Assembly: GCF_003287875.1 (NCBI RefSeq) | Contig: NZ_QMKK01000049.1 | Span: 1 to 50,019, forward strand | Source: Martinezella tropici | GTDB lineage: Bacteria > Pseudomonadota > Alphaproteobacteria > Rhizobiales > Rhizobiaceae | Reading direction: 5' to 3' | DNA: 50,019 nt | Shown: in pieces, positions 1-10,958 of the stretch | How positions within the stretch are numbered: the stretch's first letter is position 1 | How the letters are laid out: every line of letters begins with the position of its first letter | Position numbers and translations under genes: made by a program | The notes under the pieces: model-generated | The model's database searches: none | The model's input: only the letters and a program-made list of their open reading frames with translations | What the model was told of the DNA's origin: nothing

Positions 1-8
1 AAGTCATG

Positions 9-29
9 ACCTCCACCAGAGGTGGAGGT
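9..29. repeat. IS200-type subterminal hairpin (right end of element)
   Basis: Perfect 9-bp stem ACCTCCACC / GGTGGAGGT with a 3-nt loop AGA. Arms are the same as in the hairpin at 590-608, as expected for the paired TnpA recognition structures. Confidence 0.75.
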
Positions 30-73
30 TTGAAACGCTGCGCTTGAACCGCTAGAAGCGGTATTGTTAGCGC

Positions 74-508
74 TTAGTAGCTACGATTGAAGAGGTCGGC
101 AAAGTCGGAAGCTTTGTCGGCCTTTTCCTGATTACGGATATATTGTCTGACGACCTGCTCGTTATAGCCCGTCGTCGATACGAAATACCCGCGTGCCCAA
201 AAGTGATACCCTTTGTAGCGGCGCTTGCGCGCATATTTGTTCGCTACGTAAAGGGCCGTCTTGCCCTTCAAGAAGCCGACAATATGCGAAACCGAGTATT
301 TCGGCGGGATCGAGATCAACATATGCACATGGTCGGGCATCAGATGACCCTCCTCGATCTGGCAGCCTTTCTGCTGTGCCAGCCGACGCAAGAGTTCTCC
401 CAACTCACGCCGCACGTCCCCGTAAAGTCTTTTCGTGCGGTATTTGCTGCCAAAAACAATGTGATACTTGCAGTCCCACGTCGCATGCGAGAGCGTTTGC
501 TCATCCAT
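74..508 (-). CDS. tnpA: IS200/IS605 family transposase TnpA (Y1 HUH)
   Basis: Small Y1 transposase of 144 residues that would cut and rejoin single-stranded IS ends at hairpins. The HUH metal-binding motif is seen as HVH in PDHVHMLISIP, and the C-terminal helix carries the candidate nucleophilic tyrosines in the stretch GYNEQVVRQYIRNQE. The ATG at 508 is chosen over the one at 550 because a perfect AAGGAGG lies 5 nt upstream of it and the protein then begins close to the family start (short lead, then TWDCKYHIVF). Length and motif order are normal for an intact IS200-type TnpA, so the element may be active. Confidence 0.9.
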   Translation of the reverse strand: MDEQTLSHATWDCKYHIVFGSKYRTKRLYGDVRRELGELLRRLAQQKGCQIEEGHLMPDHVHMLISIPPKYSVSHIVGFLKGKTALYVANKYARKRRYKGYHFWARGYFVSTTGYNEQVVRQYIRNQEKADKASDFADLFNRSY

Positions 509-589
509 AAAACCTCCTTGTTCGAAGTCTGGGCCACCCCAGCGGTTCAAGCAGGAGGTCTCTCAACTACCGTGTAGAACTCGTCCAGT

Positions 590-608
590 CCTCCACCGTA
601 GGTGGAGG
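590..608. repeat. IS200-type subterminal hairpin (left end of element)
   Basis: Perfect 8-bp stem CCTCCACC / GGTGGAGG with loop GTA. Lies upstream of the tnpA start, on the side facing rpoD. Confidence 0.75.
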
Positions 609-624
609 TTTATTTATCGATATA

Positions 625-656
625 AGAAAAGCCCGGCTCGCTTTCGCGAACCGGGC
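625..656 (-). terminator. rpoD intrinsic terminator
   Basis: Read on the minus strand, a GC-rich stem GCCCGG...CCGGGC with an extended TCG/CGA inner stem is followed by TTTTCTT. It begins 27 nt after the rpoD stop. The IS200-like element sits directly behind it. Confidence 0.8.
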
Positions 657-682
657 CTGATTTCACAAGCTGTCGACGCAAC

Positions 683-2743
<2,061 letters not shown>

Positions 2744-3050
2744 CTCTATATCGTCGCTTTCCCTGACGCTGCAAACTTACACGCGGTGAAACATTCACTC
2801 TGACTGGCGCGCCCTGCACCAGCCGCGATTCACCGACGAACACCTAACGGAATGACCTTTAATGCCCGATTAACCACGATCACCGCCACCGGAGTGCAAA
2901 GCTGGATTGCGTTTGGATTTCCGGCCATGATATTAGGTGATCCGCTTGCTCCAGTTTACCGTTCTTTCCGAAGTTAAACGGTGATTCCCAGAATTTTAGT
3001 TCTCGTCAAGCTTTTCCAGCAAAAAAGCCCGTTAAATGCGCGAAAAAGCC

Positions 3051-3059
3051 TTATCCACA
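3051..3059 (+). promoter_or_regulatory. DnaA-box-like 9-mer
   Basis: TTATCCACA matches the consensus high-affinity DnaA binding site exactly. It is a single copy about 310 bp upstream of the rpoD start. Alone it does not indicate an origin; it could couple rpoD expression to DnaA or be chance. Confidence 0.45.
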
Positions 3060-3142
3060 GGCCCTGACGCGCCATAATCAATTGCTTCCCGTATTTAGGA
3101 AGTCCCCGCGCGATGACAAGAGCATACTGAACAAAGCCTCAC

Positions 3143-3179
3143 ATTTCCGGCATCGGCAGGTATTGCCGCCGCCGGAAAT
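3143..3179 (-). terminator. Putative tdh terminator hairpin
   Basis: Nested stems ATTTCCGGC/GCCGGAAAT (3143-3151, 3171-3179) and GGCA/TGCC inside. It starts 14 nt after the tdh stop. There is no good T-run, so it may act as a 3' stabilising hairpin rather than a terminator. Confidence 0.45.
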
Positions 3180-3193
3180 GGGTTCAAATGGCA

Positions 3194-4231
3194 TCAATTC
3201 CAGTCCATTACAACCTTGCCGGAATTGCCTGAACGCATGGCTTCGAAGCCATCGCGAAAATCATCGATGCCTATACGATGGGTGATGACCGGCGATACAT
3301 CGAGACCGCCCTGCACGAAGGCGATCATCTTGTACCAGGTCTCGAACATCTCGCGACCATAGATGCCCTTCAGATTCAACATTTTGAAGATGACCTTGTT
3401 CCAGTCGATCTCGAAACCGGCTGGTGCAATGCCAAGAATGGCGATCTTGCCGCCGTTGTTCATCTTGTCGATCATGTCGCGAAAGGCGGGAGCGGCGCCC
3501 GACATTTCCAGACCGACGTCAAAACCCTCGGTCATGCCGATGGATTTCATGACATCGGCGAGATTCTCCTTGGAGGCGTCGACGACGTGATCGATGCCGA
3601 CCTTGCGGGCGAGCGCCAGCCGGTTCGGATTGATGTCGGTGATGACGACCTTGCGCGCGCCGGAGCGCTTGGCGACCATCGCCCCCATGATGCCGATCGG
3701 CCCCGCGCCGGTGACGAGCACATCTTCGCCTACCAGATCGAAGGAGAGCGCGGTGTGGACCGCATTGCCGAACGGATCGAAGATCGCGGCGATCTCATCC
3801 GGGATATCGTCGGGAATCGGCACGACGTTGGATTCGGGAATGCAGACGAACTCGCCGAAAGAGCCGGGGCGATTGACGCCCACGCCGAGCGTGTTGCGGC
3901 AGAGATGGCCCCTGCCCGCCCGGCAGTTGCGGCATTTGCCGCAAACGATATGACCTTCACCCGAGACGCGCTCGCCGACATGATATTTCGTCACGGCCGA
4001 ACCGATCTCGGCGATCTCGCCGCAGAATTCGTGGCCGACGACCATCGGCACAGGGATAGTCTTCTGCGCCCATTGGTCCCAGTTCCAAATATGGACATCC
4101 GTGCCGCAGATCGCCGATTTCCTGACCCGAATCAGGACATCGTTCGGCCCGACTTCCGGAACCGGAACATGCTCCATCCACAATCCGACTTCCGGCTTGG
4201 ATTTGACCAATGCTTTCATCATGTTCGACAT
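3194..4231 (-). CDS. tdh: L-threonine 3-dehydrogenase
   Basis: Zinc-dependent medium-chain dehydrogenase of 345 residues that oxidises L-threonine to 2-amino-3-ketobutyrate with NAD+. Catalytic zinc ligands are Cys42 (AICGTDVHIW) and His67-Glu68 (GHEFCGE); the structural zinc lobe has Cys97, Cys100, Cys103 and Cys111. The Rossmann motif is VTGAGPIGIMGA. Start at 4231 has GGAGAGA 8 nt upstream. It lies 21 nt behind kbl on the same strand, so the two form the classical kbl-tdh threonine-to-glycine operon, with the product passed to Kbl. In enterobacteria this operon is under Lrp; whether the lrp gene further along acts here is unknown. Confidence 0.96.
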   Translation of the reverse strand: MSNMMKALVKSKPEVGLWMEHVPVPEVGPNDVLIRVRKSAICGTDVHIWNWDQWAQKTIPVPMVVGHEFCGEIAEIGSAVTKYHVGERVSGEGHIVCGKCRNCRAGRGHLCRNTLGVGVNRPGSFGEFVCIPESNVVPIPDDIPDEIAAIFDPFGNAVHTALSFDLVGEDVLVTGAGPIGIMGAMVAKRSGARKVVITDINPNRLALARKVGIDHVVDASKENLADVMKSIGMTEGFDVGLEMSGAAPAFRDMIDKMNNGGKIAILGIAPAGFEIDWNKVIFKMLNLKGIYGREMFETWYKMIAFVQGGLDVSPVITHRIGIDDFRDGFEAMRSGNSGKVVMDWN

Positions 4232-4252
4232 GATCGGTTCTCTCCAACCAAT

Positions 4253-5440
4253 TCAAATGATTCCGAGTTCTTTTCCGGCTTCCGCAAAGGCTGCGATCGC
4301 CTTTTCGACATCGGCCTTCGAGTGGGCGGCTGACATCTGCGTGCGGATGCGCGCCTGCCCCTTCGGCACCACGGGAAAGGAAAAGCCGATGACGTATACG
4401 CCCTTCTGCAGCATGAGAGCCGCCATGTCCTGCGCGAGCTTCGCATCGCCGAGCATGACCGGGATGATCGGGTGATCGGCACCGGCAAGCGTGAAACCGA
4501 GCTTGCTCATCTCACGGCGAAAGAGTTCGGCATTGTCTTGAAGACGCGCACGCAAGTCAGCGCCGTTTTCAATCAGATCGAAGACCTTCAGCGAGGCAGC
4601 TGCGATGACAGGCGCCAAGGTGTTCGAGAACAGATAGGGACGCGAACGCTGCCGAAGCCATTCGACAATCTCGCCTCTCGCAGACGTATAGCCCCCGGAC
4701 GCCCCGCCGAGCGCCTTGCCGAGCGTGCCGGTGATGATATCCACCCGGCCTTCGACACCGCAATATTCGGCCGATCCCCGGCCATGCGCGCCGACGAAGC
4801 CAACTGCATGGCTGTCATCGACCATGACCATCGCGCCGTATTTTTCCGCCAGATCGCAGACGCCGCCGAGATTGGCAATGATGCCGTCCATGGAAAAGAC
4901 GCCGTCGGTCGCGATCAGCTTGAAGCGGCTGCCCTCGGCCTTCTTCAGTTCTTCTTCCAAAGCCGCCATATCGTTGTTGGCATAGCGGAAACGCTTTGCC
5001 TTGGAGAGCCGCACGCCATCGATGATCGAGGCATGATTAAGGGCATCCGAGATAATGGCATCTTCTTCCGAAAGCAGCGTTTCGAACAGCCCGCCATTGG
5101 CGTCGAAGCAAGAGGAATAGAGGATCGTCGCCTCCATACCGAGGAAAGCTGAAATCCGTGCCTCGAGCTGCTTGTGCTCTTCCTGTGTGCCGCAAATGAA
5201 GCGCACCGAGGCCATGCCGTATCCGTAGCGGTCGAGCGCCTTCTTCGCGGCCTCGGCAAGTTCCTCATTATCGGCGAGGCCAAGATAGTTATTGGCGCAG
5301 AAATTGAGGACGCGCGCGCCACCAAGCACGGCGATTTCGCCGGCCTGCTTGGAGGTGATGACCCGCTCGGCCTTATAGAGGCCGGCTTCTTTCAGGCCGA
5401 GAAGTTCGTTGCGCAAATGGGATATGAACGCTGAAGTCAT
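4253..5440 (-). CDS. kbl: 2-amino-3-ketobutyrate CoA ligase (glycine C-acetyltransferase)
   Basis: PLP enzyme of 395 residues in the alpha-oxoamine synthase family that cleaves 2-amino-3-ketobutyrate with CoA to glycine and acetyl-CoA. The PLP lysine is Lys242 in TGTLGKALGG, and the cofactor-ring Asp-His pair is in VDDSHAVGF (Asp208, His211). Full length for the family. First gene of the kbl-tdh operon; its 5' side faces the divergent SDR gene across a 262-bp region that should contain the promoters of both. Confidence 0.96.
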   Translation of the reverse strand: MTSAFISHLRNELLGLKEAGLYKAERVITSKQAGEIAVLGGARVLNFCANNYLGLADNEELAEAAKKALDRYGYGMASVRFICGTQEEHKQLEARISAFLGMEATILYSSCFDANGGLFETLLSEEDAIISDALNHASIIDGVRLSKAKRFRYANNDMAALEEELKKAEGSRFKLIATDGVFSMDGIIANLGGVCDLAEKYGAMVMVDDSHAVGFVGAHGRGSAEYCGVEGRVDIITGTLGKALGGASGGYTSARGEIVEWLRQRSRPYLFSNTLAPVIAAASLKVFDLIENGADLRARLQDNAELFRREMSKLGFTLAGADHPIIPVMLGDAKLAQDMAALMLQKGVYVIGFSFPVVPKGQARIRTQMSAAHSKADVEKAIAAFAEAGKELGII

Positions 5441-5702
5441 GGTCGCATTCCGGTGCTGGTCAAAGGGCCTAATTAATCAAGGAATAACATAGGATCCGGC
5501 TTGTTGCTGCATCCGGCAGCGGCAAAAATGCGCAGGGCCGTGACGTCCGCGCGATAGGACACAGTTTCGATATTATCTATCAAAGCAGACCGAATACACG
5601 CAACTTTACAGCCAGGCCTCGTTGGTACTCATCGCAAAAATTACTTGACTCAGTCCAATATTTTACAGCAGATTGGCGTTGGTCTGAAAATAAGGGAGAG
5701 CC

Positions 5703-6473
5703 ATGAGCATATTCCAAAGATTCTCCCTCGCAGGACGGGTTGCCCTCATCACCGGAGGCGGACGTGGCCTGGGGTTTGAGATGGCGCAGGCGCTCGCCGA
5801 TGCCGGCGCTCACGTCATCATCAACGGACGAACCGCAGCCACACTCAATGTAGCCGTGGAGACGATCCGAGCGAGAGACGGCTCGGCGGAAGCCGCCGCC
5901 TTCGATATTGCCGATCGCGAAGCACGGCGCGCGGCGATCAACACCATCGAGAAAAATCACGGCCGGCTCGACATATTGATCAACAACGTCGGTGCGCGCG
6001 ACAGGCGCCCACTGGCCGACTTCGACGACGAGGCGATCTTCGCCTTGCTCAACACGGATCTCGCCGCCTCGATCATGCTCTCACGCGATGCCGCCCGCCT
6101 GATGAAGCGAAACAATCATGGGCGGCTTATCTCGGTTACCTCGATCAGCGGGCAGGTCGTCATGCCTGGCGACTGTGTCTATCCCGCCGCCAAGCAGGGA
6201 CTGACAGGCCTTGTGCGCAGCATGGCTGTGGAATTTGGCCCTCACGGCATCACCAGCAATGCCATCGCGCCAGGCTGGTTCGCAACGGAAACCAATGCGG
6301 CCATGGTCGCGAACGAAGATCTGATGCCCATCGTACGCCAACGCATCCCCGTTCAGCGCTGGGGACGTCCGGACGAGATTGCGGGTGCTGCGCTGTTCCT
6401 CGCCAGCGACGCCGCATCCTTCGTCAACGGCCATGTCCTGACCGTCGATGGCGGCATGACGGTGCGCATGTAG
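5703..6473 (+). CDS. SDR family oxidoreductase, gluconate 5-dehydrogenase-like
   Basis: Classical short-chain dehydrogenase of 256 residues. Visible are the cofactor motif TGGGRGLG (17-24), NNVG in place of NNAG (94-97), and the catalytic Ser147, Tyr160 and Lys164 (YPAAK). Overall pattern (LAGRVALITGGGRGLG at the start, ending in VLTVDGGMTVRM) resembles gluconate 5-dehydrogenase/IdnO and related sugar-acid reductases, but SDR substrate cannot be read from sequence. The start is supported by AAGGGAGAG just upstream. It is the only plus-strand gene between dnaG and rpoD and converges on recQ with 39 nt between stops. Confidence 0.85.
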   Translation: MSIFQRFSLAGRVALITGGGRGLGFEMAQALADAGAHVIINGRTAATLNVAVETIRARDGSAEAAAFDIADREARRAAINTIEKNHGRLDILINNVGARDRRPLADFDDEAIFALLNTDLAASIMLSRDAARLMKRNNHGRLISVTSISGQVVMPGDCVYPAAKQGLTGLVRSMAVEFGPHGITSNAIAPGWFATETNAAMVANEDLMPIVRQRIPVQRWGRPDEIAGAALFLASDAASFVNGHVLTVDGGMTVRM

Positions 6474-6512
6474 TTGCCAAACCGTCTGGCCGGCACGCTC
6501 CGCCGCAAGAGA

Positions 6513-8393
6513 TCAACGACTGATGAAATCCGAGAGCACGGCAAGGAACGCATCGCCGTAGCGCTCGAGTTTTGACTGACCGACACCGGAAATCCCGAGA
6601 AGCGCCTTATGGTTTTTCGGTCGCTCCGTCGCAAAGGCGATCAGTGTCGTATCCGGAAAAACAACGTAAGGCGGGACGCCCAATTCCTTGGCGATCCGGG
6701 TACGCTCGGCCCGCAGCGCATCGAACAGCGCCTGTGCCTCGCCGGAAAGCCCGTGTGCCTGCTTCTCCGGTCGTCCCGCCTTCTTGCCGCGACGGCCCGT
6801 TTCGGGCCGATCCTTGCGGAAGAAGACCTGCCGCTCGCGCTTGAAGACGGCCCTCGCCTGCTCCTCGAGCTTCATGGCACCGAAGGCCGTGTGGTCGATG
6901 CTGATGAACCCGTTCGCCAGCAATTGGCGGAAGATCGATTGCCAGGTACGGCCTGGAATATCCTTGCCTGCGCCGAAAACCGGCATGTCGACATGGCCGA
7001 AGCGCTCGGTCTTTTCGTTGACCGTTCCCATCAACACATCGATGACATGGCCGGTACCGAAACGTTCGCCGGTGCGATAGACGGCGGCGAGCGCCTTGAT
7101 CGCCGCTTCCGTCCCGTCCCAGGTCTCGACAGGCTTGAGGCAGGTATCGCAATTACCGCAAGCGCCACCGTGGGCCTCGCCAAAATGCGCAAGGATGGAC
7201 TGCCGCCGGCAGCCGGCCGTTTCGCAAATGGCAAGCAGCGCATTGAGCTTCGCCCGCTCGACACGCTTGATCTCCTCTGATGCGCCACCCTCGTCGATCA
7301 TCCGCCGGCGCTGAATGACATCGGCCATGCCATAGGCCATCCAGACGTTGGAGGGCAGCCCATCGCGCCCGGCGCGGCCCGTCTCCTGATAATACGCCTC
7401 CACCGACCCTGGCAGATCGAGATGGGCGACATAGCGCACATTCGGCTTGTCGATGCCCATGCCGAAGGCGACCGTCGCCACGAGGCACAGGTCTTCCTCT
7501 TTCAAGAAGGCATCCTGATTGGCGTCGCGAAGCGCTCGATCCATGCCGGCATGATAGGGAAGCGCGCGGACGCCCTGTCCGTTCAGCCACTCGGCGGTAT
7601 CCTCGACCTTGGCGCGCGAGAGGCAATAGACGATGCCGCTATCGCCGCGGTGGCCGTCGAGAAAACGCAGCAATTGCTGGCGCGGCTGATCGCGCTCGAC
7701 AATCTCGTAGGTTATGTTCGGGCGGTCGAAGCTGGTGGTGAAGACCTTGGCATCGCCGAGCGCCAGCCGCTCTATGATGTCGTCGCGGGTATGCGGATCG
7801 GCCGTTGCCGTCAGCGCGATGCGCGGCACGCCGGGAAAAAGCTCGGCAAGCCTACCGAGATCGCGATATTCCGGCCTGAAATCATGCCCCCATTGCGAGA
7901 CGCAATGCGCCTCATCGATCGCAAAAAGCGCGATCCTGGCCCGGCCGAGCATCTGGCAGAAACCTTCCGTCGCGATGCGTTCCGGCGTCACGTAAAGCAG
8001 ATCGAGCTTGCCGGCGGAAATGGCCCGATAGACTTCGCTCGCCTCCTCGCGCGACAGGGATGAATTCAAGGCGGCCGCCCGGATGCCGAGCTGCTTCATC
8101 GCCTCCACCTGATCCCGCATCAGCGCAATCAGCGGCGAGACGACGATGCCGATACCATCGCGGCAAAGCGCGGGAATCTGGAAGCACAGCGACTTGCCGG
8201 CACCGGTCGGAAACAGCACGACCGCATCGCCGCCGGAGACGACATGCTCGACCACCTGCTGCTGCTTGCCGCGAAAGGCGGAATAGCCATAAACGCGCTT
8301 CAGGACATCGAGCGGCGCCGGCACAGCGGTATGCTCGGCGAACAATGCGTCGTCTACGGAAAATCGCGGCTCTTGTCTTTCAGGCTGAGGCAT
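6513..8393 (-). CDS. recQ: ATP-dependent DNA helicase RecQ
   Basis: 3'-5' superfamily-2 helicase of 626 residues acting in recombination and replication-fork repair. Walker A is PTGAGKS with Lys67, and the DEAH box (160-163) runs straight into the aromatic-rich loop CVSQWGHDFRPEY. Helicase motif VI is seen as YYQETGRAGRDG. The RQC zinc site has cysteines in CETAGC and CGNCDTC, and a C-terminal HRDC domain follows (ALFDALRAERTRIAKELGVP to the end). The start codon is 7 nt beyond the dnaG stop, and its ribosome-binding sequence AGGGAA overlaps the dnaG end, so the two genes are probably translated from one transcript. Confidence 0.97.
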   Translation of the reverse strand: MPQPERQEPRFSVDDALFAEHTAVPAPLDVLKRVYGYSAFRGKQQQVVEHVVSGGDAVVLFPTGAGKSLCFQIPALCRDGIGIVVSPLIALMRDQVEAMKQLGIRAAALNSSLSREEASEVYRAISAGKLDLLYVTPERIATEGFCQMLGRARIALFAIDEAHCVSQWGHDFRPEYRDLGRLAELFPGVPRIALTATADPHTRDDIIERLALGDAKVFTTSFDRPNITYEIVERDQPRQQLLRFLDGHRGDSGIVYCLSRAKVEDTAEWLNGQGVRALPYHAGMDRALRDANQDAFLKEEDLCLVATVAFGMGIDKPNVRYVAHLDLPGSVEAYYQETGRAGRDGLPSNVWMAYGMADVIQRRRMIDEGGASEEIKRVERAKLNALLAICETAGCRRQSILAHFGEAHGGACGNCDTCLKPVETWDGTEAAIKALAAVYRTGERFGTGHVIDVLMGTVNEKTERFGHVDMPVFGAGKDIPGRTWQSIFRQLLANGFISIDHTAFGAMKLEEQARAVFKRERQVFFRKDRPETGRRGKKAGRPEKQAHGLSGEAQALFDALRAERTRIAKELGVPPYVVFPDTTLIAFATERPKNHKALLGISGVGQSKLERYGDAFLAVLSDFISR

Positions 8394-8400
8394 CTATTCC

Positions 8401-10389
8401 CTATTTTCCAGCGGCACCTTTGACGCGACCGGAGAGCACGCCGAAGCCATCGATGATCGCTTCCTGGTTTTCCAGCCTTATCGCTTCGAGTTGAACCTCC
8501 TGCAAGGCGCGCATCAGCTGCTCGATCAGCTCGCCGTCGCCGTCTTCCGTTGCTTCGGCAATCGCGCCCTGCAATTCGATCTTGTGCCAACGGAGCGCCT
8601 TGGAACGCTTGTGAAGCGCGAGCGCCTGGCGGTAGCCTTCGCGCGCATCTTCCATGGCCGCCTCCTCGGTTGCCGTCCACAGCCGGGCATTGCGGACCTG
8701 CTGGTCGAGGCTCTTCAGCAAGGCGCCGAAGCCCTGCTCCTCCAATTGCTCGACCAATCGTTCGCGGACGAATTGCGGGCCGACCATGGTGGCAGCGATG
8801 CCGAGAACCGCCGACCACAGGCGCTGCAATTCGCGGCTCTCGTAGTCGATCGCAGCAATCTCGTCGTACTCGTCCTGCAACAGCGGCGGATGATTGACGA
8901 TGGTCAAGGCGAGCACGCTTTCGCGAAGGCTCGGAATATCCTGATGCCCCGTGATCATGGCCGAGCGGGCCAGACGATCGGATGCCGTCGTCGGCATTGG
9001 GGGAGCGCCGCGCGCCTGCCCACCGCGACCGCCGAAAGAGCGGCCGTTACCATCACGCGAAAAGCCGCGCACCTGCTGGCCGCTGTTTCGTTGGAATTGC
9101 GGCTGAAACAACCCATTCAGCCGCTCCCGCATGTTTTGCTGGTAGTGGCGGCGGACATCCTCATCCGTGATGACGGAGACGATGCGCCGCAACCGCGCTT
9201 CCAGCTCCGCCCGCGCCTCAGGCGTCTCGAACGTGCCGCTGCCGGCTTCCCTCGTCCAGATGAGCTCAGCAAGCGGCTTTGCCTGCGCCAGCACCTTGTC
9301 GAACGGCGCGCGCCCGTCATGCCGGACGAGATCGTCGGGATCCTTGCCATCGGGCAGCAGCGCAAAACGCACGGTGCGGTTCGGCTTGATATGCGGCAGC
9401 GCCAGATCGGCGGCACGATTGGCGGCACGGATGCCGGCACCATCGCCATCGAAACAAAGAACCGGCTCCGGCGTCATCTTCCAAAGGAGATCGAGCTGGT
9501 TCTCGGTCAGTGCCGTGCCGAGCGGCGCAACCGCATTCTCGACACCCGCCTGATACAGCGCGATGACATCCATATAGCCTTCGACGGCAATGATGGTGCC
9601 GGCACCATCATTGCCTTGGGCAGCACGGCGCGCGCGCGTGAAATTATAGAGTACGTTGCCCTTGTGAAAGAGCTCGGTCTCGTTGGAATTCAAGTATTTT
9701 GCCGGCGCATCCGGCGACATGGCGCGGCCGCCGAAGGCGATCACCTTTTCTCTGGAAGAGAGAATCGGAAACATGATGCGGTCGCGGAACCGGTCATAGG
9801 AGACCGGCACGTTCTCGTGCACGACAAGGCCACAGGCCTCCATCTGCTCCTTCAGTACGCCCTTGCCGGCGAGATGCTCCTTCAGGGCGTTGCGGCTATC
9901 GGGCGAATATCCGAGGCGGAAGGTCTCGATGGTCCGGCCGCTGAGGCCGCGATCGCGCAAATAAGCCCTCGCCCGCGCTCCATTGGCTGTCTGCAGCTGA
10001 TCCTGGAAAAACTGGGTCGCCATCTCCATGACGTCGAGCAGCGACGTGCGTTCCTTCTCACGCTTCGCCTCCATCGGATCGGCAACCGGCATCGGAACGC
10101 CGGCCATATCGGCAATCTGCTGCACCGCTTCCGGAAAGCTCAAGCCCTCCAGCTCGGTGAGAAAGCGGAAGTGATCGCCCGTCACGCCGCAGCCGAAGCA
10201 ATGATAGCGTCCCTTGCGATCCTCGCAGTGAAAGCTCGGTGATTTCTCACCATGGAAGGGGCAGCAGGCCCAGTAATCGCCGCGCGGCACATTGGTCTTG
10301 CGCCGATCCCAGGTCACACGACGGCCGATCACGTCCGAGATCAAAACGCGGTCGCGAATCTCATCGAGAAACGTATTTGAAAATCGCAT
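8401..10389 (-). CDS. dnaG: DNA primase
   Basis: Replicative primase of 662 residues that lays RNA primers for DNA polymerase III. The N-terminal CHC2 zinc ribbon has CPFH (Cys43, His46) and CFGC (Cys64, Cys67). A Toprim domain contains IIAVEGYMDVIAL, with the later DGD motif in LCFDGDGAGIRAA. A Gly/Arg-rich linker near residues 425-455 leads to the C-terminal DnaB-binding helical region. The ATG at 10389 is preferred over the upstream ATG at 10455 because the mature family start is MRFSNTFLDEIRDRV and AGAGGTAG precedes it. It is followed by recQ rather than by rpoD. Confidence 0.97.
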   Translation of the reverse strand: MRFSNTFLDEIRDRVLISDVIGRRVTWDRRKTNVPRGDYWACCPFHGEKSPSFHCEDRKGRYHCFGCGVTGDHFRFLTELEGLSFPEAVQQIADMAGVPMPVADPMEAKREKERTSLLDVMEMATQFFQDQLQTANGARARAYLRDRGLSGRTIETFRLGYSPDSRNALKEHLAGKGVLKEQMEACGLVVHENVPVSYDRFRDRIMFPILSSREKVIAFGGRAMSPDAPAKYLNSNETELFHKGNVLYNFTRARRAAQGNDGAGTIIAVEGYMDVIALYQAGVENAVAPLGTALTENQLDLLWKMTPEPVLCFDGDGAGIRAANRAADLALPHIKPNRTVRFALLPDGKDPDDLVRHDGRAPFDKVLAQAKPLAELIWTREAGSGTFETPEARAELEARLRRIVSVITDEDVRRHYQQNMRERLNGLFQPQFQRNSGQQVRGFSRDGNGRSFGGRGGQARGAPPMPTTASDRLARSAMITGHQDIPSLRESVLALTIVNHPPLLQDEYDEIAAIDYESRELQRLWSAVLGIAATMVGPQFVRERLVEQLEEQGFGALLKSLDQQVRNARLWTATEEAAMEDAREGYRQALALHKRSKALRWHKIELQGAIAEATEDGDGELIEQLMRALQEVQLEAIRLENQEAIIDGFGVLSGRVKGAAGK

Positions 10390-10958
10390 GGCTACCTCTG
10401 GCTTGACCCATATAAACAGGAATGAAAGGCATTGCCACGCTACCTGGATATCCACCCACGGTATTCACAGGCCCTTACCGATGATCGCCTTACCCGCTCG
10501 CAATCACAACTCCGTGAAGTAATGCGCGGTTTTACCTTGTCTTTGGCCGCTTCAAATGTCTCCTTCGGCGTGCGGACGATAATGCAATTGCTTTCTTCGC
10601 AAGGAGCGAGTCGACCTCTCTGTGACCAACTTGGTAACCGCTTTGTGCACGAAAATACGCGAAAAAGCAAAGGCTTGGACAGTTTGAAGTCGATAAGCGC
10701 AAGCAAAATCCACATGATCGACAATCAATAGATGCAAAGGAGCTGCGCATGGGCGACACTCTCCGGCGCCGCATTTTGGGCATTGTTCGTAAGCCAAACA
10801 TTATTTTTTTGTAATTTGATTGTTGATGTGCGGCGCAATAGCGTTCTTCTCACAGGGCGAGACAAGCCGGCGAAGAAACTGCTTCGTGACGCGACATGCC
10901 GAGACGCTCTGACGAACGGGAAGCCAACAGGTACGGGCTTTCAGTTTAGGAGAGGAAA
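10390..10958. other. Gap between dnaG and the small secreted protein gene
   Basis: About 570 bp of divergent upstream region. Short open frames here have no ribosome-binding site, unlikely composition and no recognisable family. The dnaG promoter and that of the gene at 10959 should lie here, but I see no clear -35/-10 pair. Confidence 0.5.

Larger units (their letters stand above)
1..612 (-). mobile_element. IS200/IS605-type insertion sequence (tnpA only)
   Basis: A single HUH transposase gene is bracketed by two short perfect hairpins with the same arms: ACCTCCACC-AGA-GGTGGAGGT at 9-29 and CCTCCACC-GTA-GGTGGAGG at 590-608. Subterminal hairpins, no terminal inverted repeats and a lone TnpA are the hallmarks of the IS200/IS605 family, which moves as single-stranded DNA. 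No tnpB is present between the hairpins. Since tnpA is on the minus strand, the hairpin at 590-608 is the left end and the one at 9-29 the right end. The outer boundary on the low-coordinate side may lie at or beyond base 1. The high-coordinate end is within about 15 bp of the rpoD terminator. Confidence 0.8.
2744..3193. other. rpoD upstream region
   Basis: This 450-bp gap between tdh and rpoD holds no credible gene. It contains a perfect DnaA-box-like 9-mer at 3051-3059, a strong hairpin just behind tdh at 3143-3179, and on the minus strand a TTGACG (complement of 3004-3009) that could be a -35 element, although the sequence 17 nt further on is a poor -10. The rpoD promoter is therefore probably in here but I cannot place it with confidence. 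Confidence 0.6.

Noticed and set aside
3051..3059. Replication origin near rpoD
   Set aside because: Only one DnaA box, no AT-rich unwinding element or origin-linked genes such as dnaA, hemE or repC.
8491..10242. 583-codon open frame on the plus strand
   Set aside because: Antisense shadow of dnaG with low-complexity Arg/Gln-rich translation and no ribosome-binding site.
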